Assembly (NCBI GenBank): GCA_910586875.1
Contig: CAJUJI010000011.1
Location: 1 to 35,767, forward strand
Direction of reading: 5' to 3'
DNA length: 35,767 nucleotides
From: an uncultured Anaerotruncus sp.
GTDB taxonomy: Bacteria > Bacillota > Clostridia > Oscillospirales > Ruminococcaceae
The notes beneath the pieces are model-generated. The model did not search any database and was not told where the DNA came from. It worked only from the letters and a program-made list of their open reading frames with translations. Shown here in pieces: positions 15,882 through 23,860 of the stretch (positions within the stretch are counted from its first letter, which is position 1; each line of letters starts with the position of its first letter). The translations under genes were made by a program, and so were the position numbers.

Positions 15882-16889
15882 ATGAAGAAATGGCTTGGCG
15901 CCGCTTGTATCTCGCTGGCGCTGCTGATTGCCGGATCGCTTCCCGCTTCTGCACTTGCAGGGGTATTGACCAGCGACAGCTTTTCGACCAAAGCCTCGGT
16001 TGATACCAAATGGGTGACCGACCGTTACGCACCCGCGGAGTTTTCGGTCACCGATGGAGTGCTGACCTTGGGGGTGGGACTCAATGGTTTCTACCGGTCG
16101 CGGACAGCCGACCACAAGGACACCTACTACGCGGTGCAGGGGCGCAAGATCGCACTGAAAACGCCATCGGCGAACACCTGGACCGCTGCAATTAAAATTG
16201 ATATTGACAGCAGTTGGTTTGACAGCAGCTCAAGCAGCAAACGCTTCGAGTTTCGGGTGGATTTGCAGGACAATAAAGGCAACGAGATCGAGCACTCGCC
16301 CACCCTCGCGCTGGTGAAGAACGGCAGCGATGCACCAACCTTCTATTATTCCAGCCCCAAATCCAGCACCGGCTGGGGGGTTACCAAAACCTATCTCAAC
16401 GGCGACATGGAGCGCGAGGATTTCGCAATTGATGAGGATGGCTGGCACACCTTGATGATCCGCTGCACCAGCGGCACCATCACCTATTGGATGGACAATA
16501 TCAAACTGGGCAACTGCGGCCTTTCGCAGAAAAATGTCTATCCGACCTATGCGGCGGTTGGCCTGCGCAACTATGACGCTGCCGATGAGGTGCTGCTGGA
16601 TAATTTTGCGCTGTACAACGGCGTTTATCAGATGCGTCCGTTGCGCCCCGCCAAAGAGCAGGAGGAGTACGAGGAGGAGCAGGAGGAAAAGTACGAGGAG
16701 AAGCGTGAAAAGTGGCTCGAACGCTATACAAAGTACGCCGACCCTGACGACGATGATGAGGAGATCGAATACAAGTACACGATGGAGCAGATGAAGCGCC
16801 GGCATCCTGACATGACCGAGGAAGAAATTGAAGCCAGCTTTGACAGCGACCTCACCAAAGAAATTCCTGACCGGCTATGGAAATATTGA
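15882..16889 (+). CDS. Exported concanavalin-like-fold protein with charged C-terminus
   Basis: This 335-residue protein has a signal peptide (MKKWLGAACISLALLIAG, cleavage near ASALAG), a beta-rich region of about 30-245 resembling LamG/DUF1080 concanavalin-like folds (DGVLTLGVG, then GWHTLMIRCTSGTITYWMDN), and a very charged tail of about 257-335 with Glu/Lys coiled-coil and DPDDDDEE. There is no LPXTG, choline-binding or transmembrane anchor. Such folds often bind glycans, but no ligand or catalytic residues can be named. ATG 15882 is preceded by AAAGGGG. It lies 84 bp after the permease gene with its own promoter, and may be linked to that transporter. Confidence 0.65.
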   Translation: MKKWLGAACISLALLIAGSLPASALAGVLTSDSFSTKASVDTKWVTDRYAPAEFSVTDGVLTLGVGLNGFYRSRTADHKDTYYAVQGRKIALKTPSANTWTAAIKIDIDSSWFDSSSSSKRFEFRVDLQDNKGNEIEHSPTLALVKNGSDAPTFYYSSPKSSTGWGVTKTYLNGDMEREDFAIDEDGWHTLMIRCTSGTITYWMDNIKLGNCGLSQKNVYPTYAAVGLRNYDAADEVLLDNFALYNGVYQMRPLRPAKEQEEYEEEQEEKYEEKREKWLERYTKYADPDDDDEEIEYKYTMEQMKRRHPDMTEEEIEASFDSDLTKEIPDRLWKY

Positions 16890-16935
16890 GCTGCCGCTTG
16901 ATACAGGAGGCCAAATTTAAGTACACTCGATAGAA

Positions 16936-16980
16936 AAGGGCAAGACAAGCCGTTGTGGTTTGTCCTGCCCTTCATTTTTA
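16936..16980 (+). terminator. Intrinsic terminator after the concanavalin-like gene
   Basis: A near-perfect 16-bp stem (16936-16951 with 16957-16972) and a CATTTTTA tail. It separates the surface-protein cluster from typA. Confidence 0.88.
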
Positions 16981-17087
16981 TCTGCGCCTTTGAAAAGGCC
17001 GGTGAGAGGCCAGCAAACCTTTTCCACGAAGAAACAACACAGAACAAATCAAGGATTGGCAAAATAAACAAAATTGTTGGATTTTTC

Positions 17088-17116
17088 TTGACAGCATCAG
17101 CTTTTCGTCGTATGAT
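17088..17116 (+). promoter_or_regulatory. SigA-type promoter of typA
   Basis: Consensus TTGACA (17088-17093), 17-base spacer, TATGAT (17111-17116). Unlike the other promoters found here it lacks TG one base before the -10 box. Confidence 0.8.
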
Positions 17117-17178
17117 ACACAAGGATAAATATTGTATTTTACAGCCGTTCGACACACGGCGGATGGGATGAGAAAACT

Positions 17179-19005
17179 ATGAATATCAAACGTGACGATT
17201 TAAGAAATGTTGCAATTATTGCGCACGTTGACCATGGCAAAACAACATTGGTAGATGGGATGCTGCGCCAAAGCGGTACCTTCCGCGAAAACCAGGAGGT
17301 ACAAGATCGGGTCATGGACTCGAACGACATCGAACGTGAGCGCGGAATCACCATTCTTGCGAAAAACGCATCTGCCACCTACAAGGGAATCAAGATCAAC
17401 ATTGTCGATACGCCAGGACACGCCGACTTTGGCGGAGAGGTTGAACGGGTGCTTAAAATGGTCAACGGCGTACTGCTGTTGGTTGACGCCGCAGAGGGCC
17501 CCATGCCGCAGACCCGCTTTGTGCTCAGCAAGGCGCTCGAGCTGGATTTGGCGGTGATCATTGTCATCAACAAAATTGACCGCCCTGACGCGCGGGTATA
17601 CGAGGTGGTAGACGAGGTTTTAGAGCTGCTGATGGACCTTGGCGCGAGCGACGAACAGCTGGATAGCCCCATGATCTTTTGCTCCGGCCGCGCTGGTACC
17701 GCAACCTATTCCCCCGAAGTGGAAGGGGTAGACCTTCAGCCTTTGATGGATACGATTGTTGATTACATCAAGCCTTTTGAGGGGGACCCCGAAGAACCGA
17801 CTGCGGTATTGGTCTCCTCAATCGACTACAACGATTATGTTGGACGGATTGCGGTCGGCCGGATTGAAAGCGGCACCTTAAAGGTAAATCAGCAGGTGAC
17901 CATCTGCGATTACCACGACCGCGAATTAAACCGCAATGGCAAAATTACTGCAATCTATCAGTTTACCGGCGTAGGGCGCACCCCTGTCGATTCCGCGACA
18001 GTCGGAGATATTGTGATGTTCTCTGGTATTGAAGATATTAACATCGGCAACACCGTATGTGCAGCGGGTACCTGCCAGCCGATTCCGTTTGTTAAAATTT
18101 CCGAGCCAACCGTTGAGATGACCTTCTCGGTCAATACCAGCCCGTTCGCAGGACGTGAGGGTAAATTTGTCACCACCCGCCAGATCCGCGACCGGCTCCA
18201 GCGGGAGCTGCTGCGGGATGTTTCCCTGCGGGTCTCGGACGGCGAAACCGCGGACTCCTTCATCGTCTGCGGACGCGGTGAAATGCACCTATCCATCTTA
18301 ATCGAGAATATGCGCCGCGAGGGGTACGAGTTCCAGGTCAGCACCCCTAAAGTCCTGATGCGGGAGATTGACGGGCAGCAGTGCGAACCTTTTGATGAGC
18401 TGACCATCGATGTGCCGGCCGAATCCTCTGGGGCGGTCATGGAAAAAATGGGCGTCCGCAAGGGCGAGCTGCAAAGCATGGAGCCGGTTGGCAGCCGCAT
18501 GAAGATGGTATTCATCATTCCAGAGCGCGGGTTATTCGGTTACAAGAGCGAGTTTCTCACCGACACCAAAGGCGAGGGAATTTTGAACACCCTGTTCCAC
18601 GGCTATGCACCGTATAAGGGCGAAATTCCCCGTCGCAGCAACGGCTCCTTGATCGCCTTTGAAACAGGCGAAACCATCACCTATGGGCTCTACAACGCAC
18701 AGGAGCGCGGAACGCTATTTTTAGGTGCAGGCGAGCCGGTTTATGCCGGACAGGTTGTGGGCATGTCTCCGAAGAACGAGGATATTGCGGTTAATGTCTG
18801 CAAGCGCAAACAGCTCACCAATACCCGTGCGTCCGGCTCGGATGACGCATTGCGCCTCATTCCGCCGCGCCGCTTCTCGCTGGAGGAGTCGCTGGAATTT
18901 TTAGGGGATGATGAGCTGCTGGAGGTCACCCCGAAAAGCATCCGCATTCGCAAGCGGATTTTGGATCATGCACAGCGTATGCGTGAGCAGATGAAGAATC
19001 GCTGA
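17179..19005 (+). CDS. typA: Ribosome-associated GTPase TypA/BipA
   Basis: This 608-residue translational GTPase has the full BipA length. The G domain shows AHVDHGKTT (15-23), the RERGITI switch, DTPGHADF and NKIDRPDA. Domain II, two alpha/beta domains resembling EF-G III and V, and the BipA-specific C-terminus (from about 480, including FLTDTKGEGILN and RIRKRILD) follow. TypA binds the ribosome and supports 50S assembly and growth under stress such as low temperature. The gene is alone between terminators with its own promoter. The ribosome binding site (GGGATGAG) is weaker than its neighbours'. Confidence 0.97.
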   Translation: MNIKRDDLRNVAIIAHVDHGKTTLVDGMLRQSGTFRENQEVQDRVMDSNDIERERGITILAKNASATYKGIKINIVDTPGHADFGGEVERVLKMVNGVLLLVDAAEGPMPQTRFVLSKALELDLAVIIVINKIDRPDARVYEVVDEVLELLMDLGASDEQLDSPMIFCSGRAGTATYSPEVEGVDLQPLMDTIVDYIKPFEGDPEEPTAVLVSSIDYNDYVGRIAVGRIESGTLKVNQQVTICDYHDRELNRNGKITAIYQFTGVGRTPVDSATVGDIVMFSGIEDINIGNTVCAAGTCQPIPFVKISEPTVEMTFSVNTSPFAGREGKFVTTRQIRDRLQRELLRDVSLRVSDGETADSFIVCGRGEMHLSILIENMRREGYEFQVSTPKVLMREIDGQQCEPFDELTIDVPAESSGAVMEKMGVRKGELQSMEPVGSRMKMVFIIPERGLFGYKSEFLTDTKGEGILNTLFHGYAPYKGEIPRRSNGSLIAFETGETITYGLYNAQERGTLFLGAGEPVYAGQVVGMSPKNEDIAVNVCKRKQLTNTRASGSDDALRLIPPRRFSLEESLEFLGDDELLEVTPKSIRIRKRILDHAQRMREQMKNR

Positions 19006-19195
19006 GTGCTGCGCGGGCTTTTTGCCACGCTCCGCGTGGCGGGGTTTATCGCGATCTACGCGCTAAGAGCCGCCGCTATGCGGCGGTTGCGCTCCGAAAC
19101 GCTCGCTGCGGCTCGCAGTGCGGCGCGATAGGGACGCGTTGTCACTTTCTTGCTCGTGCAAGAAAGTAACCAAAGAACACGCCAAAGGGGACAAA
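19006..19195. repeat. Hairpin-rich block flanking repeat copy B
   Basis: No gene is supported here. Hairpins lie at 19024-19040 (7-bp stem), 19069-19087 (8-bp, GC-only) and 19144-19167 (perfect 10-bp stem, loop TCGT). Copy A has no such flank, so this could be the remainder of a longer mobile or palindromic element, or an unrelated neighbour. Confidence 0.6.
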
Positions 19196-19320
19196 GGTGC
19201 GCAGGGGTTTCGGCCCCCGTCCGAAACCCCTATGACTCCTCGCTGCTCGCCTGACGGCTCGCCCGCGCTCGTCGCGGCGCACCCCATGGAGGGGGAGCAG
19301 TGCATCCCCCTCCATGAACC
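19196..19320 (-). repeat. 125-bp structured dispersed repeat, copy B
   Basis: This is the inverted copy of the repeat at 1-125, the same length with no gaps. Relative to copy A it carries C or G at eight of the nine variant positions. The change at A-position 93 (A to G) is matched by the change at 115 (T to C), which keeps the second hairpin paired. It sits between typA and secA with no gene of its own. Confidence 0.9.
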
Positions 19321-19487
19321 ACCCCCTCTCTAGCTAGGTAAAAGCTCTTTTAGCGCGCTTTGCCCCTACCCTTTACAACCAGGTTTTCCTGAAACACTTT
19401 TTGGGGGTAAGCGTCTGCCCCATTCCAAAGGGCAGCTTAAATTACATAAGTGGGTGTTACCAATCGGTAGAATCCATAAATATAAGC
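19321..19487. other. Intergenic stretch without recognisable gene
   Basis: I see no coding potential. A small CTGCCC/GGGCAG inverted repeat lies near 19413-19433. The rest shows nothing I can name. Confidence 0.5.
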
Positions 19488-19545
19488 AGGGCCTCCTTGG
19501 TCGGTAAAAGCAAATTGCTTCTACTGATTAAGGAGGCCCTTTCTT
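19488..19545 (+). terminator. Long hairpin terminator downstream of typA and the repeat
   Basis: The arms 19488-19498 and 19530-19540 pair perfectly over 11 bp, and the stem continues inward to about 25 bp with wobble pairs. TTTCTT follows on the plus strand. Confidence 0.75.
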
Positions 19546-19554
19546 ATTGTGCAA

Positions 19555-19588
19555 CGCAGCCCCTGGATATCCAGGGGCTGCGCTTTTG
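19555..19588. terminator. 28-bp perfect palindrome between typA and secA
   Basis: 19555-19582 is a perfect palindrome with no loop (centre GGATATCC), followed by CTTTTG on the plus strand. It lies 26 bp beyond the secA stop and probably helps end transcription from one or both sides. Confidence 0.7.
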
Positions 19589-19608
19589 TACATGGTGGAA
19601 AATGCGTG

Positions 19609-22371
19609 TTAAGCTTTGTTTTCGCTATCGTCCTTGTGGCCGCAGCATTTTTTATACTTCTTGCCGCTTCCACAGGGGCAAGGATCATTTGGTCCGACCT
19701 TCTCCTTCTTCCTGCGCACAACATGCCGCGGCATAATCCCGCCGTCGCCAGCGCCGCTTTCCGCAGTCGGTTTTGCAACCTGCTCCCGTTTCGGCTCCTC
19801 GTTGGTGCGAATTTGGATGGTGTACATCAGCTTCACGGTATCCTCGCGAATGGATTCCACCATTGCATCAAACATGTCAAACCCTTCTATACGGTATTCA
19901 ACCACCGGATCCTTCTGCGCATAGGAGCGCAGATACATTCCGCGTTTGAGTTCTTCCATGTCATCAATATGCTGCATCCATTTCTGATCCACAATCCGCA
20001 GCAACACCACCCGCTCGAGCTCACGCATAATCTGCGGTGTAAACTGCTGTTCACGCGCATCATAAATTTTCATTGCGCGCTCGGTCAGCATCTGCTTAAT
20101 CTCCTGGTCGGTAACCTCCGCCAGCTGCTTTGCATCATACTGCAAATCGTTCGGAACGGTCAGCCAGCCCATAAAGTAATCCCGCAGGCCGACCAAATTC
20201 CAGTTGTCGTGTACCTCCTTGTCGACCAGATAGCGGTCAACCGTCGAGTCGATCAGGTCGGTTACCATCTTCTTAACAATCGCGCTGATGTCCTCGCCAT
20301 CCAGCACCTTTGAGCGCTGGGAATAGATGATCTCACGCTGGCGGTTCATTACGTCGTCAAATTGCAGCACGTTCTTACGAATACCAAAGTTACGCGCTTC
20401 CACGCGGGTTTGGGCCGATTCGATAGAGTTGGTCAAAATCTTCGCCTCGATAGGCATATCATCTTCTGCGCCCAACATATCCATCATGCTTTGGATACGC
20501 TCGCCGCCGAACAACCGCATCAGGTCATCCTCCAGCGACATAAAGAAGCGGGTTTGGCCAGGGTCACCCTGACGGCCGGCGCGTCCACGCAGCTGGTTGT
20601 CGATGCGGCGGGACTCGTGCCGCTCGGTGCCGATGATGAACAGGCCGCCTGCCTCACGCACCTTCTGCGCCTCAGCGGAAATTTCACCCTTGTATTGCTC
20701 CATCAGCTCGCTGTACAGCTTGCGGGCCTCGTTAATTTCCTCGTTGTCGGTATCTGCAAAACCGGTTGCCTCGCTGATAATCTCGTCCTCATACCCCTTG
20801 CGGCGCAGCTCGGCTTTCGCCAGGTATTCCGCATTACCGCCCAACATAATATCTGTACCGCGTCCCGCCATGTTGGTTGCAATGGTCACTGCGCCGTATT
20901 TACCGGCCTGCGCAACAATCTCCGCTTCCTTCTCATGGTATTTCGCGTTAAGCACCTCATGCTTGACCCCATGCCGTTTGAGCATTCCGGAAAGCAGCTC
21001 CGACTTTTCAATTGAAATGGTACCAACCAGCACCGGCTGGCCCTTTTTATGGCACTCGATGATGGTGTTGATCACCGCTTCAAATTTAGCCTTCTCGGTT
21101 TTATACACCACATCCGGCAGATCCTGGCGCTGCACCGGCTTATTGGTCGGAATTTCGATGACATCCAGCTTATAGATTTCCATGAATTCATCCGCTTCGG
21201 TCTGTGCAGTACCGGTCATGCCGGAGAGCTTGCCATACATACGGAAAAAGTTTTGGAAGGTGATGGTTGCCAGCGTTTTGCTCTCCCGTTCGACCTTTAC
21301 GCCTTCCTTCGCTTCAATCGCCTGGTGCAGTCCCTCGTTATAGCGGCGTCCCTGCATCAGACGTCCGGTAAATTCGTCTACAATAACAACCTGTCCATCC
21401 TTGACCACATAATCTACATCCAAGTGCATAATTCCATGCGCACGAATCGCCTGGTTGATGTGGTGTTGCAGCTGCATATTGTCCGCATCGGTCAGGCAGT
21501 CCACCCCAAAGAATTTTTCTGCCTTCTCCACACCGCTGCGGGTGAGGGTTGCTGTTTTGGCCTTCTCATCGACGATATAATCGCCGTCCACCTCATCCTG
21601 CTCCTCTTTGCTGTCAGTCTCTGCGACCCGATAGCAGCGCAGGGTGCGCGCGAACTTATCCGCACGCTCATACAGGTCGGTGGATTTGTCGCCTTGGCCG
21701 GAGATGATCAGCGGCGTACGCGCCTCATCCACCAGAATCGAGTCCACCTCGTCGACAATCGCGTAGTGATGCTCCCGCTGCACCTTGTCCGCCTTGTAAA
21801 TGACCATGTTATCCCGCAGATAATCAAAGCCAAACTCGTTGTTGGTGCCATAGGTGATATCGCAATTATACGCAGCGCGGCGCTGGTTGTTATCCAGCCC
21901 ATGCACAATCAGGCCAACACTCAGCCCCATAAAGCGGTAGACCTTGCCCATCCATTCGGAGTCGCGCTTTGCCAGATAGTCATTGACGGTAACGATATGC
22001 ACACCGTTGCCGGTCAGCGCGTTCAGGTAGGCCGGCAGCGTCGCCACCAGCGTTTTACCTTCACCGGTGCGCATCTCCGCAATGCGCCCCTGATGCAGCA
22101 CGATACCGCCGATAATCTGAACGGGGAAATGACGCATTCCCAGCACACGATCCGCCGCCTCCCGACAAGCGGCAAACGCATCCGGCAGAATGTCATCGAG
22201 CGTCTGACCGTTTGCCAGCCGCTCCTTGAGTGCGGGGGTAACAGCCTTCAGCTCTTTATCACTCATCGCGCGGTATTTTTCCTCAAGCTCAAGCACCTTT
22301 TTTTGAATTGGATAAATGCGCTTGAGTTCCCGCTCGGAATAGGTTCCGAACAACTTTTGAAACAATCCCAT
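19609..22371 (-). CDS. secA: Preprotein translocase ATPase SecA
   Basis: This 920-residue motor protein drives preproteins through SecYEG. It has Walker A MRTGEGKT (100-107), the DEVDSILVDEA helicase box, a preprotein crosslinking domain, and the second nucleotide-binding fold with GTDIMLGGNAEY and GRAGRQGD. The C-terminus is the zinc-binding CPCGSGKKYKKCC (898-910), which binds SecB or ribosomes in other species. Length is typical of a full SecA with the C-terminal linker. ATG 22371 follows GAGGTGAC. The gene has its own promoter and a leader of about 100 nt with a hairpin. Confidence 0.98.
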   Translation of the reverse strand: MGLFQKLFGTYSERELKRIYPIQKKVLELEEKYRAMSDKELKAVTPALKERLANGQTLDDILPDAFAACREAADRVLGMRHFPVQIIGGIVLHQGRIAEMRTGEGKTLVATLPAYLNALTGNGVHIVTVNDYLAKRDSEWMGKVYRFMGLSVGLIVHGLDNNQRRAAYNCDITYGTNNEFGFDYLRDNMVIYKADKVQREHHYAIVDEVDSILVDEARTPLIISGQGDKSTDLYERADKFARTLRCYRVAETDSKEEQDEVDGDYIVDEKAKTATLTRSGVEKAEKFFGVDCLTDADNMQLQHHINQAIRAHGIMHLDVDYVVKDGQVVIVDEFTGRLMQGRRYNEGLHQAIEAKEGVKVERESKTLATITFQNFFRMYGKLSGMTGTAQTEADEFMEIYKLDVIEIPTNKPVQRQDLPDVVYKTEKAKFEAVINTIIECHKKGQPVLVGTISIEKSELLSGMLKRHGVKHEVLNAKYHEKEAEIVAQAGKYGAVTIATNMAGRGTDIMLGGNAEYLAKAELRRKGYEDEIISEATGFADTDNEEINEARKLYSELMEQYKGEISAEAQKVREAGGLFIIGTERHESRRIDNQLRGRAGRQGDPGQTRFFMSLEDDLMRLFGGERIQSMMDMLGAEDDMPIEAKILTNSIESAQTRVEARNFGIRKNVLQFDDVMNRQREIIYSQRSKVLDGEDISAIVKKMVTDLIDSTVDRYLVDKEVHDNWNLVGLRDYFMGWLTVPNDLQYDAKQLAEVTDQEIKQMLTERAMKIYDAREQQFTPQIMRELERVVLLRIVDQKWMQHIDDMEELKRGMYLRSYAQKDPVVEYRIEGFDMFDAMVESIREDTVKLMYTIQIRTNEEPKREQVAKPTAESGAGDGGIMPRHVVRRKKEKVGPNDPCPCGSGKKYKKCCGHKDDSENKA

Positions 22372-22391
22372 TTTGTCACCTCATATAGAAT

Positions 22392-22420
22392 TTGCGTCTT
22401 GCGGTTGCTGCAAACGCAAG
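22392..22420 (-). promoter_or_regulatory. Hairpin in the secA leader
   Basis: The sequences TTGCGTTTGC and GCAAGACGCAA on the minus strand pair with a single bulge, ending about 20 nt before the secA start. No leader peptide such as secM was recognised. A regulatory role is conjecture. Confidence 0.45.
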
Positions 22421-22481
22421 GAATCACCGATTTTAGAATCTGCAATTTCTTTTGATTTATGTTTACAAAGACACTGTTGCC

Positions 22482-22510
22482 ATTATAGCATAAAAATTTC
22501 CTTGTGTACA
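22482..22510 (-). promoter_or_regulatory. SigA-type promoter of secA
   Basis: On the minus strand, TGTACA (22505-22510), 17-base spacer and TATAAT (22482-22487) with TGC before the -10. The -35 match is moderate. Confidence 0.7.
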
Positions 22511-22542
22511 GCTTTTTTCCATCCTCTATCCTCTTCCCAAAT

Positions 22543-22587
22543 AAAAAGGATCACGCTTTGCTGCTTTTGCAATCGCATGATCCCTTT
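22543..22587 (-). terminator. Terminator of the thrC-apgM operon
   Basis: Stem of about 12 bp with one bulge (AAAGGGATCATGC with its complement on the minus strand), followed by TTTTTATTT. It lies directly after the apgM stop. Confidence 0.8.
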
Positions 22588-22602
22588 GATTTGCATAAAT
22601 TT

Positions 22603-23820
22603 TCAGAAATTTTCGCGCAGCAAAAGCTCCATCAGCTGGCAGCCCTTCGGTACATACCAGCCGGTTTGCGCCGCCAGCGCCTCTGTATAGCGCGCGATTG
22701 GCAATGCGCCCTCCCGTTCGCTGTGATATAGAACAAACGGCACCGGCTCTGCGGTATGGGTGCGAATTTCCAGCGGAGTCGGATGATCCGGCATCAGCAG
22801 CAGCGCAAATGGTTCCTTTGCAGCCTGCATCGCGGGCAAAATCCGCCCTAAAATTTGCGCATCGATCTGTTCGATCGATTTTATCTTGTTTTCCACCTCA
22901 TGGCGATGCCCGCACTCGTCCGGCGCCTCCACATGGATGTACACAAAGTCATAGCCGTTTTGCAGCAGCTCCAATGCAGCATCCGCCTTGCCTTTATAAT
23001 TGGTGTCCCAATTGCCGTTCGCGCCGTCCACCTCCACACTGGTCAGTCCCGCGCAGATGCCGATGCCTTTGATCAGGTCGACCGCGGAGATCACGCCGCC
23101 CTTCACGCCGAATTTCTGAGCAAACGCGGTGAGCGCCGGACGTGTGCCCTCCCCCCAAAACCAACAGGAGGTTGCCGGGCGTTTGCCTGCGGCGATACGC
23201 GCCCGGTTAATCGGATGATCCCGCAGCAGCTCGCGCGAGCGCTTCATCAGCTCTAGCAGCTGTTCCCCATACCGGCCGCGCGGCAGATGCTCCCGAATCG
23301 GCTTGAGCGAAATATCGTGCGGAGGGGTGCACAGGCTGCCCGTCTGGGCGTGATGCAGCACCAAGCAATGCCGGTAGCTGATCCCTGGATAAAGCTGGCG
23401 CTCGGCTGTTTGGAACTGCTCGTTTAAATATAAAATCAACTCGGCAGCCTCCGCGGTGGAAATTTCCCCCGCAGAGTAATCGAGCATGGTCGCATCCTCA
23501 TAATTTTCAGCATCCGAGAGGGTCACCAGATTGCAGCGGAAGGTCACATCCTCCGGCACAAGGTCGATTCCGATGCTGACCGCCTCCAAAGGGGAGCGGC
23601 CGCTGTAATAAATTTCGGGGTCGTAGCCCATCGCTGAAAGGTTCGCTGTGTCCGAACCTGGAGGCATTCCCTGCGGCACGGTGCGGACCATTCCAGCCTT
23701 GCCATGCTGTGCAAGAAAGTCCATGTTTGGTTTATTGGCGACCTCCAACGGCGTTTTTCCGTCGAGTTCCAAAACGGGGGTATCCGCCATCCCATCCCCT
23801 AGCATTACGATGTATTTCAT
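22603..23820 (-). CDS. apgM: ApgM-type phosphomutase; candidate alternative homoserine kinase
   Basis: This 405-residue protein belongs to the alkaline-phosphatase superfamily, archaeal-type cofactor-independent phosphoglycerate mutase branch. It begins MKYIVMLGDGMAD with a metal-binding Asp, contains PGSDTANLSAMGYD (54-67) with candidate catalytic Ser56, and later VDGANGNWDTNYKGKA and VHVEAPDECGHRHE-like metal ligands (HVEAPDECGHR). A subgroup of this family is proposed to act as homoserine kinase where thrB is absent and the gene sits with thrC. Here it follows thrC by 40 bp on the same strand, which supports that role. Phosphoglycerate mutase remains possible. Confidence 0.85.
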   Translation of the reverse strand: MKYIVMLGDGMADTPVLELDGKTPLEVANKPNMDFLAQHGKAGMVRTVPQGMPPGSDTANLSAMGYDPEIYYSGRSPLEAVSIGIDLVPEDVTFRCNLVTLSDAENYEDATMLDYSAGEISTAEAAELILYLNEQFQTAERQLYPGISYRHCLVLHHAQTGSLCTPPHDISLKPIREHLPRGRYGEQLLELMKRSRELLRDHPINRARIAAGKRPATSCWFWGEGTRPALTAFAQKFGVKGGVISAVDLIKGIGICAGLTSVEVDGANGNWDTNYKGKADAALELLQNGYDFVYIHVEAPDECGHRHEVENKIKSIEQIDAQILGRILPAMQAAKEPFALLLMPDHPTPLEIRTHTAEPVPFVLYHSEREGALPIARYTEALAAQTGWYVPKGCQLMELLLRENF

Positions 23821-23860
23821 TTTGATCCTCTTTCAAAAATATAAAAGTTCTGCCGCTCTT

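Noticed and set aside
19063..19305. 80-codon minus-strand frame sharing a peptide with the frame at position 16
   Set aside because: The shared peptide comes only from the repeat. The variant positions fit hairpin conservation better than coding, and there is no ribosome binding site.
19321..19487. Possible tRNA or small RNA gene between the repeat and the typA terminator
   Set aside because: No cloverleaf, T-loop signature or promoter could be identified.
21049..22455. 468-codon frame antisense to secA
   Set aside because: It mirrors the strongly conserved secA reading frame; long antisense frames are common in GC-rich genes. No start signals or domains.
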